Assembly: GCF_003367475.1 (NCBI RefSeq)
Contig: NZ_QRHA01000003.1
Location: forward strand, 62,001-126,000
Direction: 5' to 3'
Length of the DNA stretch: 64,000 nt
Origin: Alteromonas aestuariivivens
GTDB lineage: Bacteria > Pseudomonadota > Gammaproteobacteria > Enterobacterales > Alteromonadaceae
Below the pieces are notes generated by a model that did not search any database, was not told the DNA's origin, and worked only from the letters and a program-made list of their open reading frames with translations. The position numbers and the translations under genes are program-made. Shown piece by piece: positions 1-8,554 of this stretch (position 1 is the stretch's first letter; each line of letters opens with the position of its first letter).

Positions 1-229
1 GACGGCTGGTATTGGTTTCCCAGCACTTCCTGGCCTGATGAAACAGATCCTGCTCCAGGCAGCCACCACTAATCAGCCCCAGCTGCTGCCCCTGATCACT
101 GAACAACATGGTAGCGCCCCGTTTGCGATACGCGGAGCCCTGGGTACCGATAACCGTTGCCAGTAGCCAGCGGCCTGTATCTCGCTGCGGGTACCAGTGT
201 TCAAGCAAATGGTAGATATGATGATTCAT
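1..229 (-). CDS. XdhC/CoxI family protein, partial (3' part outside window)
   Basis: Reading leftward from an ATG at 229, the first 76 codons are open to the window edge. They contain the N-terminal XdhC/CoxI signature: a GSAYRKRGATML stretch followed by LISGGCLEQDL. In this family the segment belongs to factors that insert or sulfurate the molybdenum cofactor of xanthine or CO dehydrogenase-type enzymes. The ATG overlaps the TGA of the upstream RDD gene (ATGA, 226-229), so translation is probably coupled. It is the last visible member of a leftward MoxR-VWA-RDD-XdhC cluster that resembles coxD-coxE-coxF/I accessory sets. The gene continues beyond position 1, so its C-terminal half and target enzyme cannot be judged. 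Confidence 0.8.
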   Translation of the reverse strand, partial: MNHHIYHLLEHWYPQRDTGRWLLATVIGTQGSAYRKRGATMLFSDQGQQLGLISGGCLEQDLFHQARKCWETNTSR

Positions 230-1359
230 ATCCCTTCCCCTTCCACTCCAGCCTGAGACTGGGTTTGCCGGGTAATGGCAGACAATTGTTCGGTATGGCG
301 CAGTACCAGGGTTTCGGCTATTTTGTCCTGAATGCCCTGCCGGTTTGGGTCCCACAATATTTGCAGAAAACCCAGTAAACCAGTGGCAAGGCCTGCGCCG
401 TAGCCACCGTAACGGCCAAAACTTTCCCACAGCGTCATTGTAGTACCATCCAGCTTCAACACTTTGATTCCCATTAACCGCTTACCCGGCGTGTAGCCCC
501 GCCACCATGCAGTACACACACTGTAGTACAGCGCCGCCCAGCCAAAACCTAATCCCAGATCTCCCAGAATACCCTTGATCCAGGCAATCACACTGTGAGA
601 ATTTTCCACACTGTCGGGCTGCGGTGCCGGCTCTGCGCCAGTGGGCGAGGCAGTCTGCGCTGAAGACAGAGGCGTGTCCGTCTGGGCTGGCTCTTCCGTA
701 CCTGCCGGGTCGGATCCTGGGGTTTGAACAGACTGATAGGCACTGTTGAACACAGCGCTGAGCTGCATTGATTGCTCTGCAGTTAAAGTCTGCTGTTCCA
801 ACAATTCGGTGAAAAACTCCATCGCTTTTTCCTGCCCGACACCAGATTCGCCTAAAGATTCTCCGAACGAGCCGGCAACCTCCGACATGCAATCGGTTTT
901 ACCGTCGCACTGATTCCAGCCCAGAATAAACGCCCCTTTGATCAACGAGCTTTCCAGCCCATTGACCTCAATGAACTTGTCATCCCACTCACTGGTTTGC
1001 TGGTACCCTTCAATGGTTACCCAAGCGATCAAAAACAACAGCACAGCCCCACTGACCCGCAGAATTTTCCGGGTTGCGCTGCGCTCTTCACGATGAGCAA
1101 GATTGCTGCCGGCTTTAAAAAACGTCAACGACAACAACAGGGCCAGAAAAATTGAGTTCGCACCACTTAAAATGGCAACCACAGCCAAATCAATTCCTTG
1201 TGCCAACACACGCCGCCACGGTGAAGCCAAAGGCTGCCCAAGTAATTCTTCGGCCACCTGAAAAGCATAAGGCGTAACTATCTGGCGGGTTTCCCGGTTG
1301 CCAGAACCACTGCTGTTATCGGAATAGGACGCCTGGGGCGGTATACTGCGTTCTGACAT
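226..1359 (-). CDS. RDD family membrane protein
   Basis: A 377-residue protein with hydrophobic segments near residues 50-75 and 95-120 and a C-terminal RDD-like part (AWWRGYTPGKRLMGIKVLKLDG-type region around residues 285-310). The central section, about residues 120-265, is an acidic, Ser/Thr/Pro-rich region probably outside the membrane, rich in TGAEPAPQ-like low-complexity sequence. RDD proteins are poorly characterised membrane proteins, some implicated in ion transport. The N-terminal Arg and the internal loop make this longer than typical RDD proteins of about 150-200 residues. It lies downstream of the VWA gene by 75 bases and overlaps the XdhC start by 4 bases, so it is likely part of the same transcript. 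The function is inferred only from the family. Confidence 0.75.
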   Translation of the reverse strand: MSERSIPPQASYSDNSSGSGNRETRQIVTPYAFQVAEELLGQPLASPWRRVLAQGIDLAVVAILSGANSIFLALLLSLTFFKAGSNLAHREERSATRKILRVSGAVLLFLIAWVTIEGYQQTSEWDDKFIEVNGLESSLIKGAFILGWNQCDGKTDCMSEVAGSFGESLGESGVGQEKAMEFFTELLEQQTLTAEQSMQLSAVFNSAYQSVQTPGSDPAGTEEPAQTDTPLSSAQTASPTGAEPAPQPDSVENSHSVIAWIKGILGDLGLGFGWAALYYSVCTAWWRGYTPGKRLMGIKVLKLDGTTMTLWESFGRYGGYGAGLATGLLGFLQILWDPNRQGIQDKIAETLVLRHTEQLSAITRQTQSQAGVEGEGI

Positions 1360-1434
1360 GACTTAATCCTTGCTTTATCCCTGCGCGATTTTTCATAAAA
1401 CATCAATATAAACAGATGTCCCACCTAACTCCAG

Positions 1435-2625
1435 TTACGTGTTGGCTGCCCCTCGACTGAGGCACTGAATACTTGCAGCCAGGCCCTCCAGTGTCAGCGG
1501 AAACATGCGCTGTGACATCAGTTCCTGGATGATCCGTATTGAAGAATAATGCTGCCAGTAATTCTGCGGCTGGGGGTTGAGCCAGACCGCTTTGGTAAAA
1601 TGGTCGGTAAGGCGCTGCAGCCAAAGCGCTCCCGGCTCATCATTCCAGTGTTCTACACTGCCGCCCGGATAAGTGATCTCATAAGGCCCCATGGTCGCAT
1701 CGCCCACGAACACCAGCTTGTAGTCCCGGCCATAACGATGAATGATGTCCCATACCGATATCCGTTCGCGGTCCCGACGAGCATTGTCCTTCCATACCCC
1801 TTCATACACACAATTGTGAAAATAAAAGTACTCGAGATACTTGAATTCGCTGTGCACAGCGGAAAACAGTTCCTCTGTGGTGCGCACATACGGGTCCATC
1901 GAACCGCCCACATCGAAAAACATTAAAAGCTTCACGGCATTATGGCGCTGTGGAACCATATGAATGTCCAGCAAACCACCTTTTCTGGCTGTTTCGCCAA
2001 TGGTCGTTGGCACATCCAGTTCTTCACTGGCGCCGGTGCGAGCGAACTTACGCAATTTACGAAGCGCCATTTTAATATTGCGGGTACCCAATTGGGCATC
2101 GCCGGACAGGTTCTGAAAGCGTCGCTGATCCCACACTTTTACGGCGGAAAAATTGCGATTGCCGCTTTGCCCCATACGCACACCTTCCGGGTTATAGCCG
2201 TATGCACCAAACGCCGACGTGCCGCCGGTACCTACCCACTTGTTGCCGCCCTGGTGACGTTTTTGCTGTTCCTCCAGCCGTTGTCTGAGAGTTTCCATCA
2301 GCTTTTCCAGCCCTCCCATTGCCTTTATTCTGGCTTTTTCTTCGTCGCTGAAGGTTCGCTTTAACGCATCACGCAACCACTCATCAGGAATGGATTCAAA
2401 GAATAAATCCCGCGATTGCACACCATCAAAATAGTCTGCAAAGGCCCTGTCAAACTTGTCAAACTGGGTTTCGTCTTTCACCAGCACCGTGCGGGCAAGA
2501 AAATAAAAGCCTTCCATATCAGCGTGCACAACGTGTTTTTCCAGCGCCGCAAGTAAATCGAGCAACTCTCTCAGGCTACAGGGAACACCGTATTGTCGAA
2601 GCGTGAAGAAAAACCGGATCAACAT
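1435..2625 (-). CDS. VWA domain-containing CoxE-like protein
   Basis: A 396-residue soluble protein. The N-terminal half (FFFTLRQYGVPCSLRELLDLLAAL) is typical of CoxE/YehP-like VWA partners of MoxR ATPases. The VWA domain begins near residue 231 with LLMFFDVGGSMDPYV. The metal-binding MIDAS motif reads DVGGS (residues 238-242), so the usual DxSxS has Gly in place of the first Ser. This substitution may weaken metal binding. The start ATG shares one base with the stop of the MoxR gene (TGATG at 2623-2627), which indicates translational coupling. MoxR-VWA pairs act as chaperones that load metals or cofactors. Together with the downstream XdhC gene this suggests a role in maturing a molybdo-enzyme, which is an inference. 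Confidence 0.85.
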   Translation of the reverse strand: MLIRFFFTLRQYGVPCSLRELLDLLAALEKHVVHADMEGFYFLARTVLVKDETQFDKFDRAFADYFDGVQSRDLFFESIPDEWLRDALKRTFSDEEKARIKAMGGLEKLMETLRQRLEEQQKRHQGGNKWVGTGGTSAFGAYGYNPEGVRMGQSGNRNFSAVKVWDQRRFQNLSGDAQLGTRNIKMALRKLRKFARTGASEELDVPTTIGETARKGGLLDIHMVPQRHNAVKLLMFFDVGGSMDPYVRTTEELFSAVHSEFKYLEYFYFHNCVYEGVWKDNARRDRERISVWDIIHRYGRDYKLVFVGDATMGPYEITYPGGSVEHWNDEPGALWLQRLTDHFTKAVWLNPQPQNYWQHYSSIRIIQELMSQRMFPLTLEGLAASIQCLSRGAANT

Positions 2626-3461
2626 CAGCGACGGGCCAGAAACGCCAGCTTTTCGAACAGATGAATATCCTGTTCGTTTTTGAGCAGCGCGCCGTAAAGC
2701 GGTGGAATGCTGGCGGTGGTGTCTTTGTTCCTAAGAGCTTCGGGGGCAATGTCTTCCGCCACCAATAGCTTCAGCCAGTCGATGAGTTCTGAAGTCGAGG
2801 GTTTCTTCCTAAGCCCCGGAACCTCGCGCAATTCAAAGAAAGCCGCCAAAGCTTCATCCAGCAACTGCTTTTTTAGCTTAGGAAAATGCACAGCCACAAT
2901 CTCACGCATTTCCTGTTCAGACGGAAACTGGATGTAATGAAAGAAGCAGCGGCGCAAAAACGCATCCGGCAGCTCTTTTTCGTTATTGGATGTTATTATC
3001 ACTATGGGGCGCTGGGCTGCGGTAACCGTTTGCTGGGTTTCGTAAACAAAGAACTCCATTTTATCGAGTTCCTGCAATAAATCGTTGGGAAACTCTATGT
3101 CGGCCTTGTCAATTTCATCAATCAGCAACACCGGCCGTGTATCCGCCTCGAAGGCCTGCCACAGTTTCCCTTTCACAATATAATTGGCAATGTTATGAAC
3201 CCGTTCATCGCCCAGTTGCGAATCCCGCAAACGGGAAACCGCATCGTATTCATACAACCCCTGCTGGGCCTTGGTGGTAGATTTGATGTGCCACTGGATC
3301 AAATTCGTGTTCAGGCTTCGGGCCAGTTCCTGCGCCAGCATGGTTTTGCCGGTGCCTGGCTCGCCTTTGATGAGTAACGGCCTTTCCAGGGTAATGGCGG
3401 CGTTTACCGCCAGTTGCAGCTCCTTGCTGGCGATATAATTTGCAGTACTTTGAAATGCCAT
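2625..3461 (-). CDS. MoxR-family AAA+ ATPase (CoxD-like)
   Basis: A 278-residue AAA+ ATPase with Walker A GEPGTGKT (residues 33-40) and Walker B LLIDEID (residues 112-118). It also has sensor-1 (VIITSNNEKELPDAFLRRCFFHYI), the arrangement seen in MoxR ATPases. It is the first gene of the leftward MoxR-VWA-RDD-XdhC cluster and overlaps the VWA gene by one base. MoxR proteins use ATP hydrolysis to remodel a client enzyme in concert with a VWA protein. CoxD, a homologue, helps form the active site of CO dehydrogenase. The upstream 243 bases separate it from the divergent cysK and must hold both promoters. Family assignment is firm, but the client is unknown. Confidence 0.92.
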   Translation of the reverse strand: MAFQSTANYIASKELQLAVNAAITLERPLLIKGEPGTGKTMLAQELARSLNTNLIQWHIKSTTKAQQGLYEYDAVSRLRDSQLGDERVHNIANYIVKGKLWQAFEADTRPVLLIDEIDKADIEFPNDLLQELDKMEFFVYETQQTVTAAQRPIVIITSNNEKELPDAFLRRCFFHYIQFPSEQEMREIVAVHFPKLKKQLLDEALAAFFELREVPGLRKKPSTSELIDWLKLLVAEDIAPEALRNKDTTASIPPLYGALLKNEQDIHLFEKLAFLARR

Positions 3462-3704
3462 AGACTTGCCTCAGAGCAGTATTTTACAGAAGTTCGTAAC
3501 AATCTTTTCAATTAACCATATCATATAGCGAAAAAGCACTTTGCATTTTCGCGTTTGCCGCCAATGATATAGGGGTAACGTGTAATATCCCAATCAAGGA
3601 TATCAATAAATATCTATCGGGTTTGGCAGCGCAGTCATCTAACAAAAAATCTGTGTCAGCAACCTGAACCATCGGGAACCCCTTTAAACAGGTAAGGAAC
3701 CAGA

Positions 3705-4670
3705 ATGCAATTATTCGACGACAACTCACTTTCCATTGGCCGCACTCCACTGGTAAAACTCAACCGTGTAACGAGTGGCAATGTTTACGCCAAAATTGAA
3801 TCCCGCAACCCAAGTTTCAGCGTTAAGTGCCGTATTGGTGCCAACATGATCTGGGATGCCGAAAAACGCGGCGTGCTCAAGCCGGGCAAAGAAATCGTTG
3901 AACCCACCAGTGGTAACACCGGTATTGCACTGGCATTCGTTGCCGCTTCCCGTGGCTACAAGCTGACCCTGACCATGCCCAGCAGTATGAGTCTGGAACG
4001 ACGCAAGCTGCTTAAGGCGCTGGGTGCCAATCTGGTTCTGACCGAAGCGCCAAAAGGCATGAAAGGCGCAGTGGCTGCAGCCCAGGAGATCGTCAATTCC
4101 GATCCTGAAAAATTCGTACTGCTGCAACAGTTTGACAACCCGGCCAACCCGGAAATTCATGAAAAAACCACCGGGCCTGAAATCTGGGAAGACACAGACG
4201 GTAAAATCGAAGCCTTTGTCGCTGGCGTTGGCACTGGCGGCACCATTACCGGTGTCAGCCGTTACATCAAAAACACCCAGGGCAAAGCCATTACGTCAGT
4301 CGCCGTTGAACCAACCGATTCACCGGTTATAACCCAGGCCAAAGCCGGTCAGGAACTGACTCCGGGGCCACACAAAATCCAGGGCATTGGAGCCGGATTC
4401 ATCCCGGGCAACCTGGACCTGGATCTGGTTGACGAAGTTGAACAGGTTACCAATGAAGAGTGTATGGAAATGGCTCACCGCCTGATGAAAGAAGAAGGTA
4501 TTCTGGCCGGCATATCTTCCGGTGCTGCGGTTGTCGCTGCCAAGCGCTTTGCTGAGCGCCCGGAAAACAAGGACAAGCTGGTTGTAGTATTGCTGGCCAG
4601 TGGTACTGAACGTTACCTGAGCAGCCCCTTGTTTGCAGGAGCCTTCTCGGATCAGGAAGAAGTACAGTAA
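3705..4670 (+). CDS. cysK: Cysteine synthase A (O-acetylserine sulfhydrylase)
   Basis: A PLP-dependent enzyme that makes L-cysteine from O-acetylserine and sulfide. The 321-residue protein is very close to enterobacterial CysK throughout, including [17 protein letters not shown] with the PLP lysine at residue 41, the PTSGNTG substrate loop at 67-73, and the GVGTGGT phosphate-binding loop. [15 protein letters not shown], typical of CysK rather than CysM, is also present. The ATG at 3705 follows an AAGGAA ribosome site. The gene is monocistronic, with a strong intrinsic terminator 24 bases after the stop. Its upstream region is shared with the divergent MoxR cluster. Confidence 0.96.
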   Translation: MQLFDDNSLSIGRTPLVKLNRVTSGNVYAKIESRNPSFSVKCRIGANMIWDAEKRGVLKPGKEIVEPTSGNTGIALAFVAASRGYKLTLTMPSSMSLERRKLLKALGANLVLTEAPKGMKGAVAAAQEIVNSDPEKFVLLQQFDNPANPEIHEKTTGPEIWEDTDGKIEAFVAGVGTGGTITGVSRYIKNTQGKAITSVAVEPTDSPVITQAKAGQELTPGPHKIQGIGAGFIPGNLDLDLVDEVEQVTNEECMEMAHRLMKEEGILAGISSGAAVVAAKRFAERPENKDKLVVVLLASGTERYLSSPLFAGAFSDQEEVQ

Positions 4671-4693
4671 TATCAATATGTAATGGAAATTAC

Positions 4694-4724
4694 AAAGCGA
4701 GGCACCATGCCTCGCTTTTTTTTT
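4694..4724 (+). terminator. Intrinsic terminator of cysK
   Basis: A perfect 10-bp stem (AAAGCGAGGC, 4694-4703, pairing with 4709-4718) with loop ACCAT is followed by an uninterrupted T run to 4724. This is a textbook rho-independent terminator for rightward transcription from cysK. Confidence 0.95.
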
Positions 4725-4836
4725 AGGCGGGGTTTTGTTATTTTGAATCGCACAATGAAATCGCCTGACGTTTCTGATGTCTGGAGCCAAGCACATCCGG
4801 CCCACCGGATTGCACCAATTGAAACGAGATCACAGT

Positions 4837-5295
4837 ATGTTTTCCAAGTTCCTTCTTTTTCCTGTCTTTTTGGCAATGGTATTGAGCCTCGCTGGCTGTG
4901 GTGAAAAAGAACCGGGTGTTGGCCGCTATGGTATGCTCGATGAAAGCACCCCTGAATACACCGCAGTGCGCTTTATGCGCAGCATTTATCATGAAGATTC
5001 GGTTGACGTAGCCATCAGCCTGAGCACTGAGTCGATGGCCCGGGTTTTGAAAAATTACCACACCAACCGCAACGTTCAGCGCCACGTGATGAACCTGACC
5101 TTCGACAGTGTGGAAATAACGCCTGAGGGTGGTTCCAACGTAGGGCGAACCGAGTATGCACAGAAAGCCACCATTACGGTGTTCTTCAGCGGTATGAAAA
5201 ATGAGGAACGCACCGAAGACTTACGCAGGGTAGATTTAGTCAAGGTGGACGGCGACTGGAAAATTGATCGCGTCCACCCTGACCATTTTCTTTGA
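4837..5295 (+). CDS. Putative lipoprotein of unknown function
   Basis: The ATG at 4837 is chosen because it gives a clean lipoprotein signal: MFSKFLLFPVFLAMVLSLAGC, lipobox LAGC with Cys21. An upstream in-frame ATG at 4777 would put 20 polar residues in front of the signal. The 152-residue product has a mature domain in which a helical half (TPEYTAVRFMRSIYHEDSVDVAISLS) is followed by strand-rich sequence ending DGDWKIDRVHP. That pattern resembles small NTF2-like/DUF4878 lipoproteins. It lies convergent to the gamma-glutamyltransferase gene, separated by 8 bases. Its role is not known. Confidence 0.7.
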   Translation: MFSKFLLFPVFLAMVLSLAGCGEKEPGVGRYGMLDESTPEYTAVRFMRSIYHEDSVDVAISLSTESMARVLKNYHTNRNVQRHVMNLTFDSVEITPEGGSNVGRTEYAQKATITVFFSGMKNEERTEDLRRVDLVKVDGDWKIDRVHPDHFL

Positions 5296-5303
5296 TTCAG
5301 GTG

Positions 5304-7070
5304 TTACTCGCCTGCTGCCAGACCTTCCCTGCGGGGGTCGGCACCACCGATCAATTTGCCAGCCTTGAGCTGGATGCCATGCAGGCCACTGTTTAAATCC
5401 ATGATTTTAACCGGATGGCCTAACTGCTCCAGCGGTGACTGTAAGCGTTCAATCGGCGTGCCCTTCTCCAGTGCCGTGTAGTCATTACGGTTGGTCACTT
5501 TGGGTAAGTTAATCGCCTGCTGAATGTCCAGACCAAAATCCAGTACTCCAATTAATGTCTGGGCCACATAGCTGATGATACGGCTGCCACCCGGCGAACC
5601 CACCACCAGTTCCAGTTGGCCATCCGGAGCAAACACCATAGTGGGACTCATGGCACTGCGTGGCCGCTTATGAGGCTCTACCCGGTTTGGCACAAGAGCC
5701 TGGTCTTTCACGGACTGAAAAGAGAAATCGGTTAGCTGATTATTAAGCAAAAAACCCTCCACCATCAGACCGGAACCGAACATAAACTCAATGCTGGTGG
5801 TCATGGAAACGGCATTGCCCTGTTTATCGACTATAGAAATATGACTTGTGTTGGGCTGCTCAATGGAAACTCCGGCAGCCAGACGAACGTTTGCATAGGG
5901 CTGACCGGCCTGTGCCACTTCCCACTTACGGTCGGGTGCAATACCCTTTGCCCGCTCTCCCAGATAGTCCGTCGCCAACAAAGGTTCAATCGGCATCCGG
6001 GTAAAATCGGTGTCAGCTATGTAACGCTCTCGGTCCGCGAAGGTTTTGGCGCTGGCCTGTGCGAACATATTGACGAAAGCCACACTGTCAGGGGTGTATT
6101 GGGATAGCGTTTGTGGCTCGAGCATTTTCAGTAACTGAAACACATTGACGCCACCAGAACTTGGCGGAGCCATTCCGCATATCCGGTAAACGCGGTAATC
6201 ACCGCACACCGGTTCACGCTCTACCACTTTGTAGCCAGCCAGATCATCCAGCGTCATCCTGCCCGCATTAATACTGGCATTATTCACTGTAGCTACTATT
6301 TTTTCTGCCAGTTCGCCGGTGTACATATAATCAGCGCCTTGCTGCGCCAGGCCTTTAAGTGTTTTGGCCAGTGCGGGGTTCTGCTTCACTGTACCCGCTT
6401 TTACCGGCTCGCCGCCCGGGAAAAAATACGCCGCACTGTCGCGGAAGGTTTTGAGCCCCGGGTGATAGTCCAGCGCTACCAGTTTTGCCATACGGGGGGA
6501 AACCGTAAAGCCGTTTTGCGCGGTACTGATGGCATCACTGAACAACGCATTCCAAGGCAGCTTACCAAATTTTTGCTGTGCCACTTCCAGTGCTTTCACA
6601 GCCCCGGGAACACCCACCGACTTGCCACCCACAACGGCTTCCAGCCACCCCATAGGTTTGTCGCCGTTCATAAACCAGTTGGGGTCCACGGCAGCAGGTG
6701 CCATCTCCCGGCCATCGAAAGTGTGCAGACGCTTGTTTTTGTTGTCCCAGTAAAGGATAAAAGCGCCACCACCCAGCCCGGAGCTTTGCGGCTCCACCAG
6801 AGTCAGCATGGCCTGCACCGCCACAGCGGCGTCAATTGCACTCCCGCCCTGCTCAAGGATGTGCTTTCCAGCTTCAGATGCGTAGGGGTTGGCAGCAACG
6901 ACCATGTAGTCATCGGTAACCACGGCTTTCTTGTCGATGTAACCTGTGGCCGCTTCCGGTTCACGGGTCTCAACCGGAGTAAGTTTATCGGCCCAGGCAC
7001 AACCGGCAAGCCAGAAGGCTCCCAGGGCAACAGCCAGTTTCAGAGTGACAGTGGATTGACGATACAGCAA
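5304..7070 (-). CDS. ggt: Gamma-glutamyltransferase, lipoprotein form
   Basis: This 588-residue enzyme cleaves gamma-glutamyl bonds of glutathione and related peptides in the periplasm. The N-terminus has a lipobox (FWLAGC, Cys24), so it is predicted to be membrane anchored rather than freely soluble like E. coli Ggt. The autoprocessing nucleophile is Thr408 in NTSHISIVD, and the family stretches SSGLGGGAFILYW and APPSSGGVNV are present. The C-terminal SPGGSRIISYV substrate loop is intact. It starts 14 bases beyond the stop of the enoyl-CoA hydratase-like gene, so the two may be co-transcribed leftward. The family assignment is secure. Confidence 0.94.
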   Translation of the reverse strand: MLYRQSTVTLKLAVALGAFWLAGCAWADKLTPVETREPEAATGYIDKKAVVTDDYMVVAANPYASEAGKHILEQGGSAIDAAVAVQAMLTLVEPQSSGLGGGAFILYWDNKNKRLHTFDGREMAPAAVDPNWFMNGDKPMGWLEAVVGGKSVGVPGAVKALEVAQQKFGKLPWNALFSDAISTAQNGFTVSPRMAKLVALDYHPGLKTFRDSAAYFFPGGEPVKAGTVKQNPALAKTLKGLAQQGADYMYTGELAEKIVATVNNASINAGRMTLDDLAGYKVVEREPVCGDYRVYRICGMAPPSSGGVNVFQLLKMLEPQTLSQYTPDSVAFVNMFAQASAKTFADRERYIADTDFTRMPIEPLLATDYLGERAKGIAPDRKWEVAQAGQPYANVRLAAGVSIEQPNTSHISIVDKQGNAVSMTTSIEFMFGSGLMVEGFLLNNQLTDFSFQSVKDQALVPNRVEPHKRPRSAMSPTMVFAPDGQLELVVGSPGGSRIISYVAQTLIGVLDFGLDIQQAINLPKVTNRNDYTALEKGTPIERLQSPLEQLGHPVKIMDLNSGLHGIQLKAGKLIGGADPRREGLAAGE

Positions 7071-7084
7071 AATCGAGTATTCCT

Positions 7085-7849
7085 TTATTTGAATTTATCC
7101 GGGTCTATCGGGCGTTTGTGTAAAAAGGCATCGAACGCTTCCTGGGCCGCTTCGGTAGTTAACGCTTCCAGAAATACGTCCATCTCTATTCCCATGTACT
7201 GATGAATGTTATCCCGATCAAAACACATTAGTTGTTTGGTCTGCATCAACGCAAATGTGGGCTTGGCCACCAGTTTACTGCATACGGTTTGTACGTGGGC
7301 GTCCAATTGCTCTGGCTCAAGCACCTGGCTGACCAGTCCGAACTGTTCTGCTTCCCGGGCACCAAAGGGCTCTCCCAACATCAACCACTCACTGGCCTTA
7401 CGATGACCAGCCAATTTAGGCAGCAGGTAGCTTGACGCATATTCAGGAACCAGCGCCAGATTGATGAACGGCAAAACAAATTTACTGGTGGTTGCAGCAT
7501 AGACCAAATCACAATGTAACAGCATGGTGGTACCAATGCCAACTGCCATGCCCTGCACCTTGGCCACTACAGGTTTTTCGAAATCAGCCAGCGCGCGCAT
7601 AAACGCCGATACCTCAGTGACATTTCCGGTACCGCGGCCAGACGCAAAATCGCTGATGTCGTTGCCTGCAGTAAAGCTGTCTCCCTGCCCCTCCAGCAGC
7701 ACCACCTTGATACCATCATCATTTTGCGCTTCGGTTAATGCATCAGCCATTTGCTGATACATCATGCGGGTTAAGGCATTTTTTTTCTGTGCCCTGGCCA
7801 GCGAGATAGTCAATACGCCTTTATCCACACTGCAATGAATTTCACTCAT
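7085..7849 (-). CDS. Enoyl-CoA hydratase/isomerase family protein
   Basis: A crotonase-fold protein of 254 residues. Recognisable features are the N-terminal IHCSVDKGVLTISLARAQKKNALT-type segment (family NP.(K/R)NAL), the oxyanion-hole stretch AGNDISDF, and the second glycine-rich loop around AVGIGTTMLLHCDLVYA. The ATG at 7849 is preferred because GGAGG lies 6 bases upstream. A GTG at 7861 would overlap that ribosome site. The family includes hydratases, isomerases and hydrolases acting on acyl-CoA thioesters. The usual catalytic Glu pair is not obvious, so I do not name a substrate. It is the first gene of a possible two-gene unit with ggt. Confidence 0.85.
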   Translation of the reverse strand: MSEIHCSVDKGVLTISLARAQKKNALTRMMYQQMADALTEAQNDDGIKVVLLEGQGDSFTAGNDISDFASGRGTGNVTEVSAFMRALADFEKPVVAKVQGMAVGIGTTMLLHCDLVYAATTSKFVLPFINLALVPEYASSYLLPKLAGHRKASEWLMLGEPFGAREAEQFGLVSQVLEPEQLDAHVQTVCSKLVAKPTFALMQTKQLMCFDRDNIHQYMGIEMDVFLEALTTEAAQEAFDAFLHKRPIDPDKFK

Positions 7850-7938
7850 AAATACCTCCACTTGACGAGTTTATGCCGGATTAAATGTTATTTTTCTGTA
7901 TCATAGCCAGTCATTCAACCAAACAACAATCACATTCA

Positions 7939-8532
7939 ATGATAGTCTCTTTGCCGTACCGCCCCACCCAATGTTTGGGGCCCCTTCTGATTGCCCTACT
8001 GGCCATACTGGGATTTCTGTTTTCTCCGTACTCTAACGACTGGTTCGCCTACGACCGCTACGCCATTGAAGGGTTTGAAACCTGGCGACTGATAAGCGGC
8101 AATATTGTGCATACCAACGGTTTTCATCTGTTGCTGAACCTGGCAGGGCTGATATTGCTGTGGGCCCTGCACGGTGATCACTATCGCATTGGTCTGTTTC
8201 TGAAGCTGTTCGTCTGGTGTTGTCTGGGGACCAGTCTGGGCATTTACTTTTTCTCACCCAGTCTCATCTGGTACGCAGGCCTGTCTGGCGCATTGCACGG
8301 CGTATTTATCTGGGGTGCCTGTATGGACATCCGGATGGGCATAAAGTCAGGCTGGCTATTGCTTGCAGGCATCGTCTTCAAACTTGGTATGGAACAATGG
8401 CAGGGAAGCAGTGCCGAACTGGCAGAACTGATTGATGCCAATGTGGCGGTTGATGCCCATTTGTACGGCGCAATAAGCGGGTTGGCGCTGTTTTTGGTGA
8501 TGTGGGCTTTGAGCCGCCCAGCGCAAAAGTAA
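7939..8532 (+). CDS. rrtA: Rhombosortase (rhomboid-family intramembrane protease)
   Basis: A predicted six-helix membrane protein of 197 residues. The catalytic serine motif reads WYAGLSGALHGVF and the catalytic histidine motif reads AHLYGAISGL near the end. An HTNGFHLLLNLAGL segment matches the rhomboid HxxxN region. The short form and the SGALHG motif are typical of rhombosortases, which cleave GlyGly-CTERM anchors from secreted proteins. A start at 7939 puts the first helix (LGPLLIALLAILGFLF) near the N-terminus. An earlier ATG at 7885 is also open and cannot be excluded because neither has a strong ribosome site. No GlyGly-CTERM protein is encoded in this window, so its substrates lie elsewhere. 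Confidence 0.88.
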   Translation: MIVSLPYRPTQCLGPLLIALLAILGFLFSPYSNDWFAYDRYAIEGFETWRLISGNIVHTNGFHLLLNLAGLILLWALHGDHYRIGLFLKLFVWCCLGTSLGIYFFSPSLIWYAGLSGALHGVFIWGACMDIRMGIKSGWLLLAGIVFKLGMEQWQGSSAELAELIDANVAVDAHLYGAISGLALFLVMWALSRPAQK

Positions 8533-8554
8533 AGCAGCGGCCCACGTGTAATTT

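Noticed and set aside
6339..7202. A long plus-strand reading frame opposite ggt
   Set aside because: It is antisense to a well-defined gamma-glutamyltransferase gene, has no recognisable domain and its composition follows from the coding strand.
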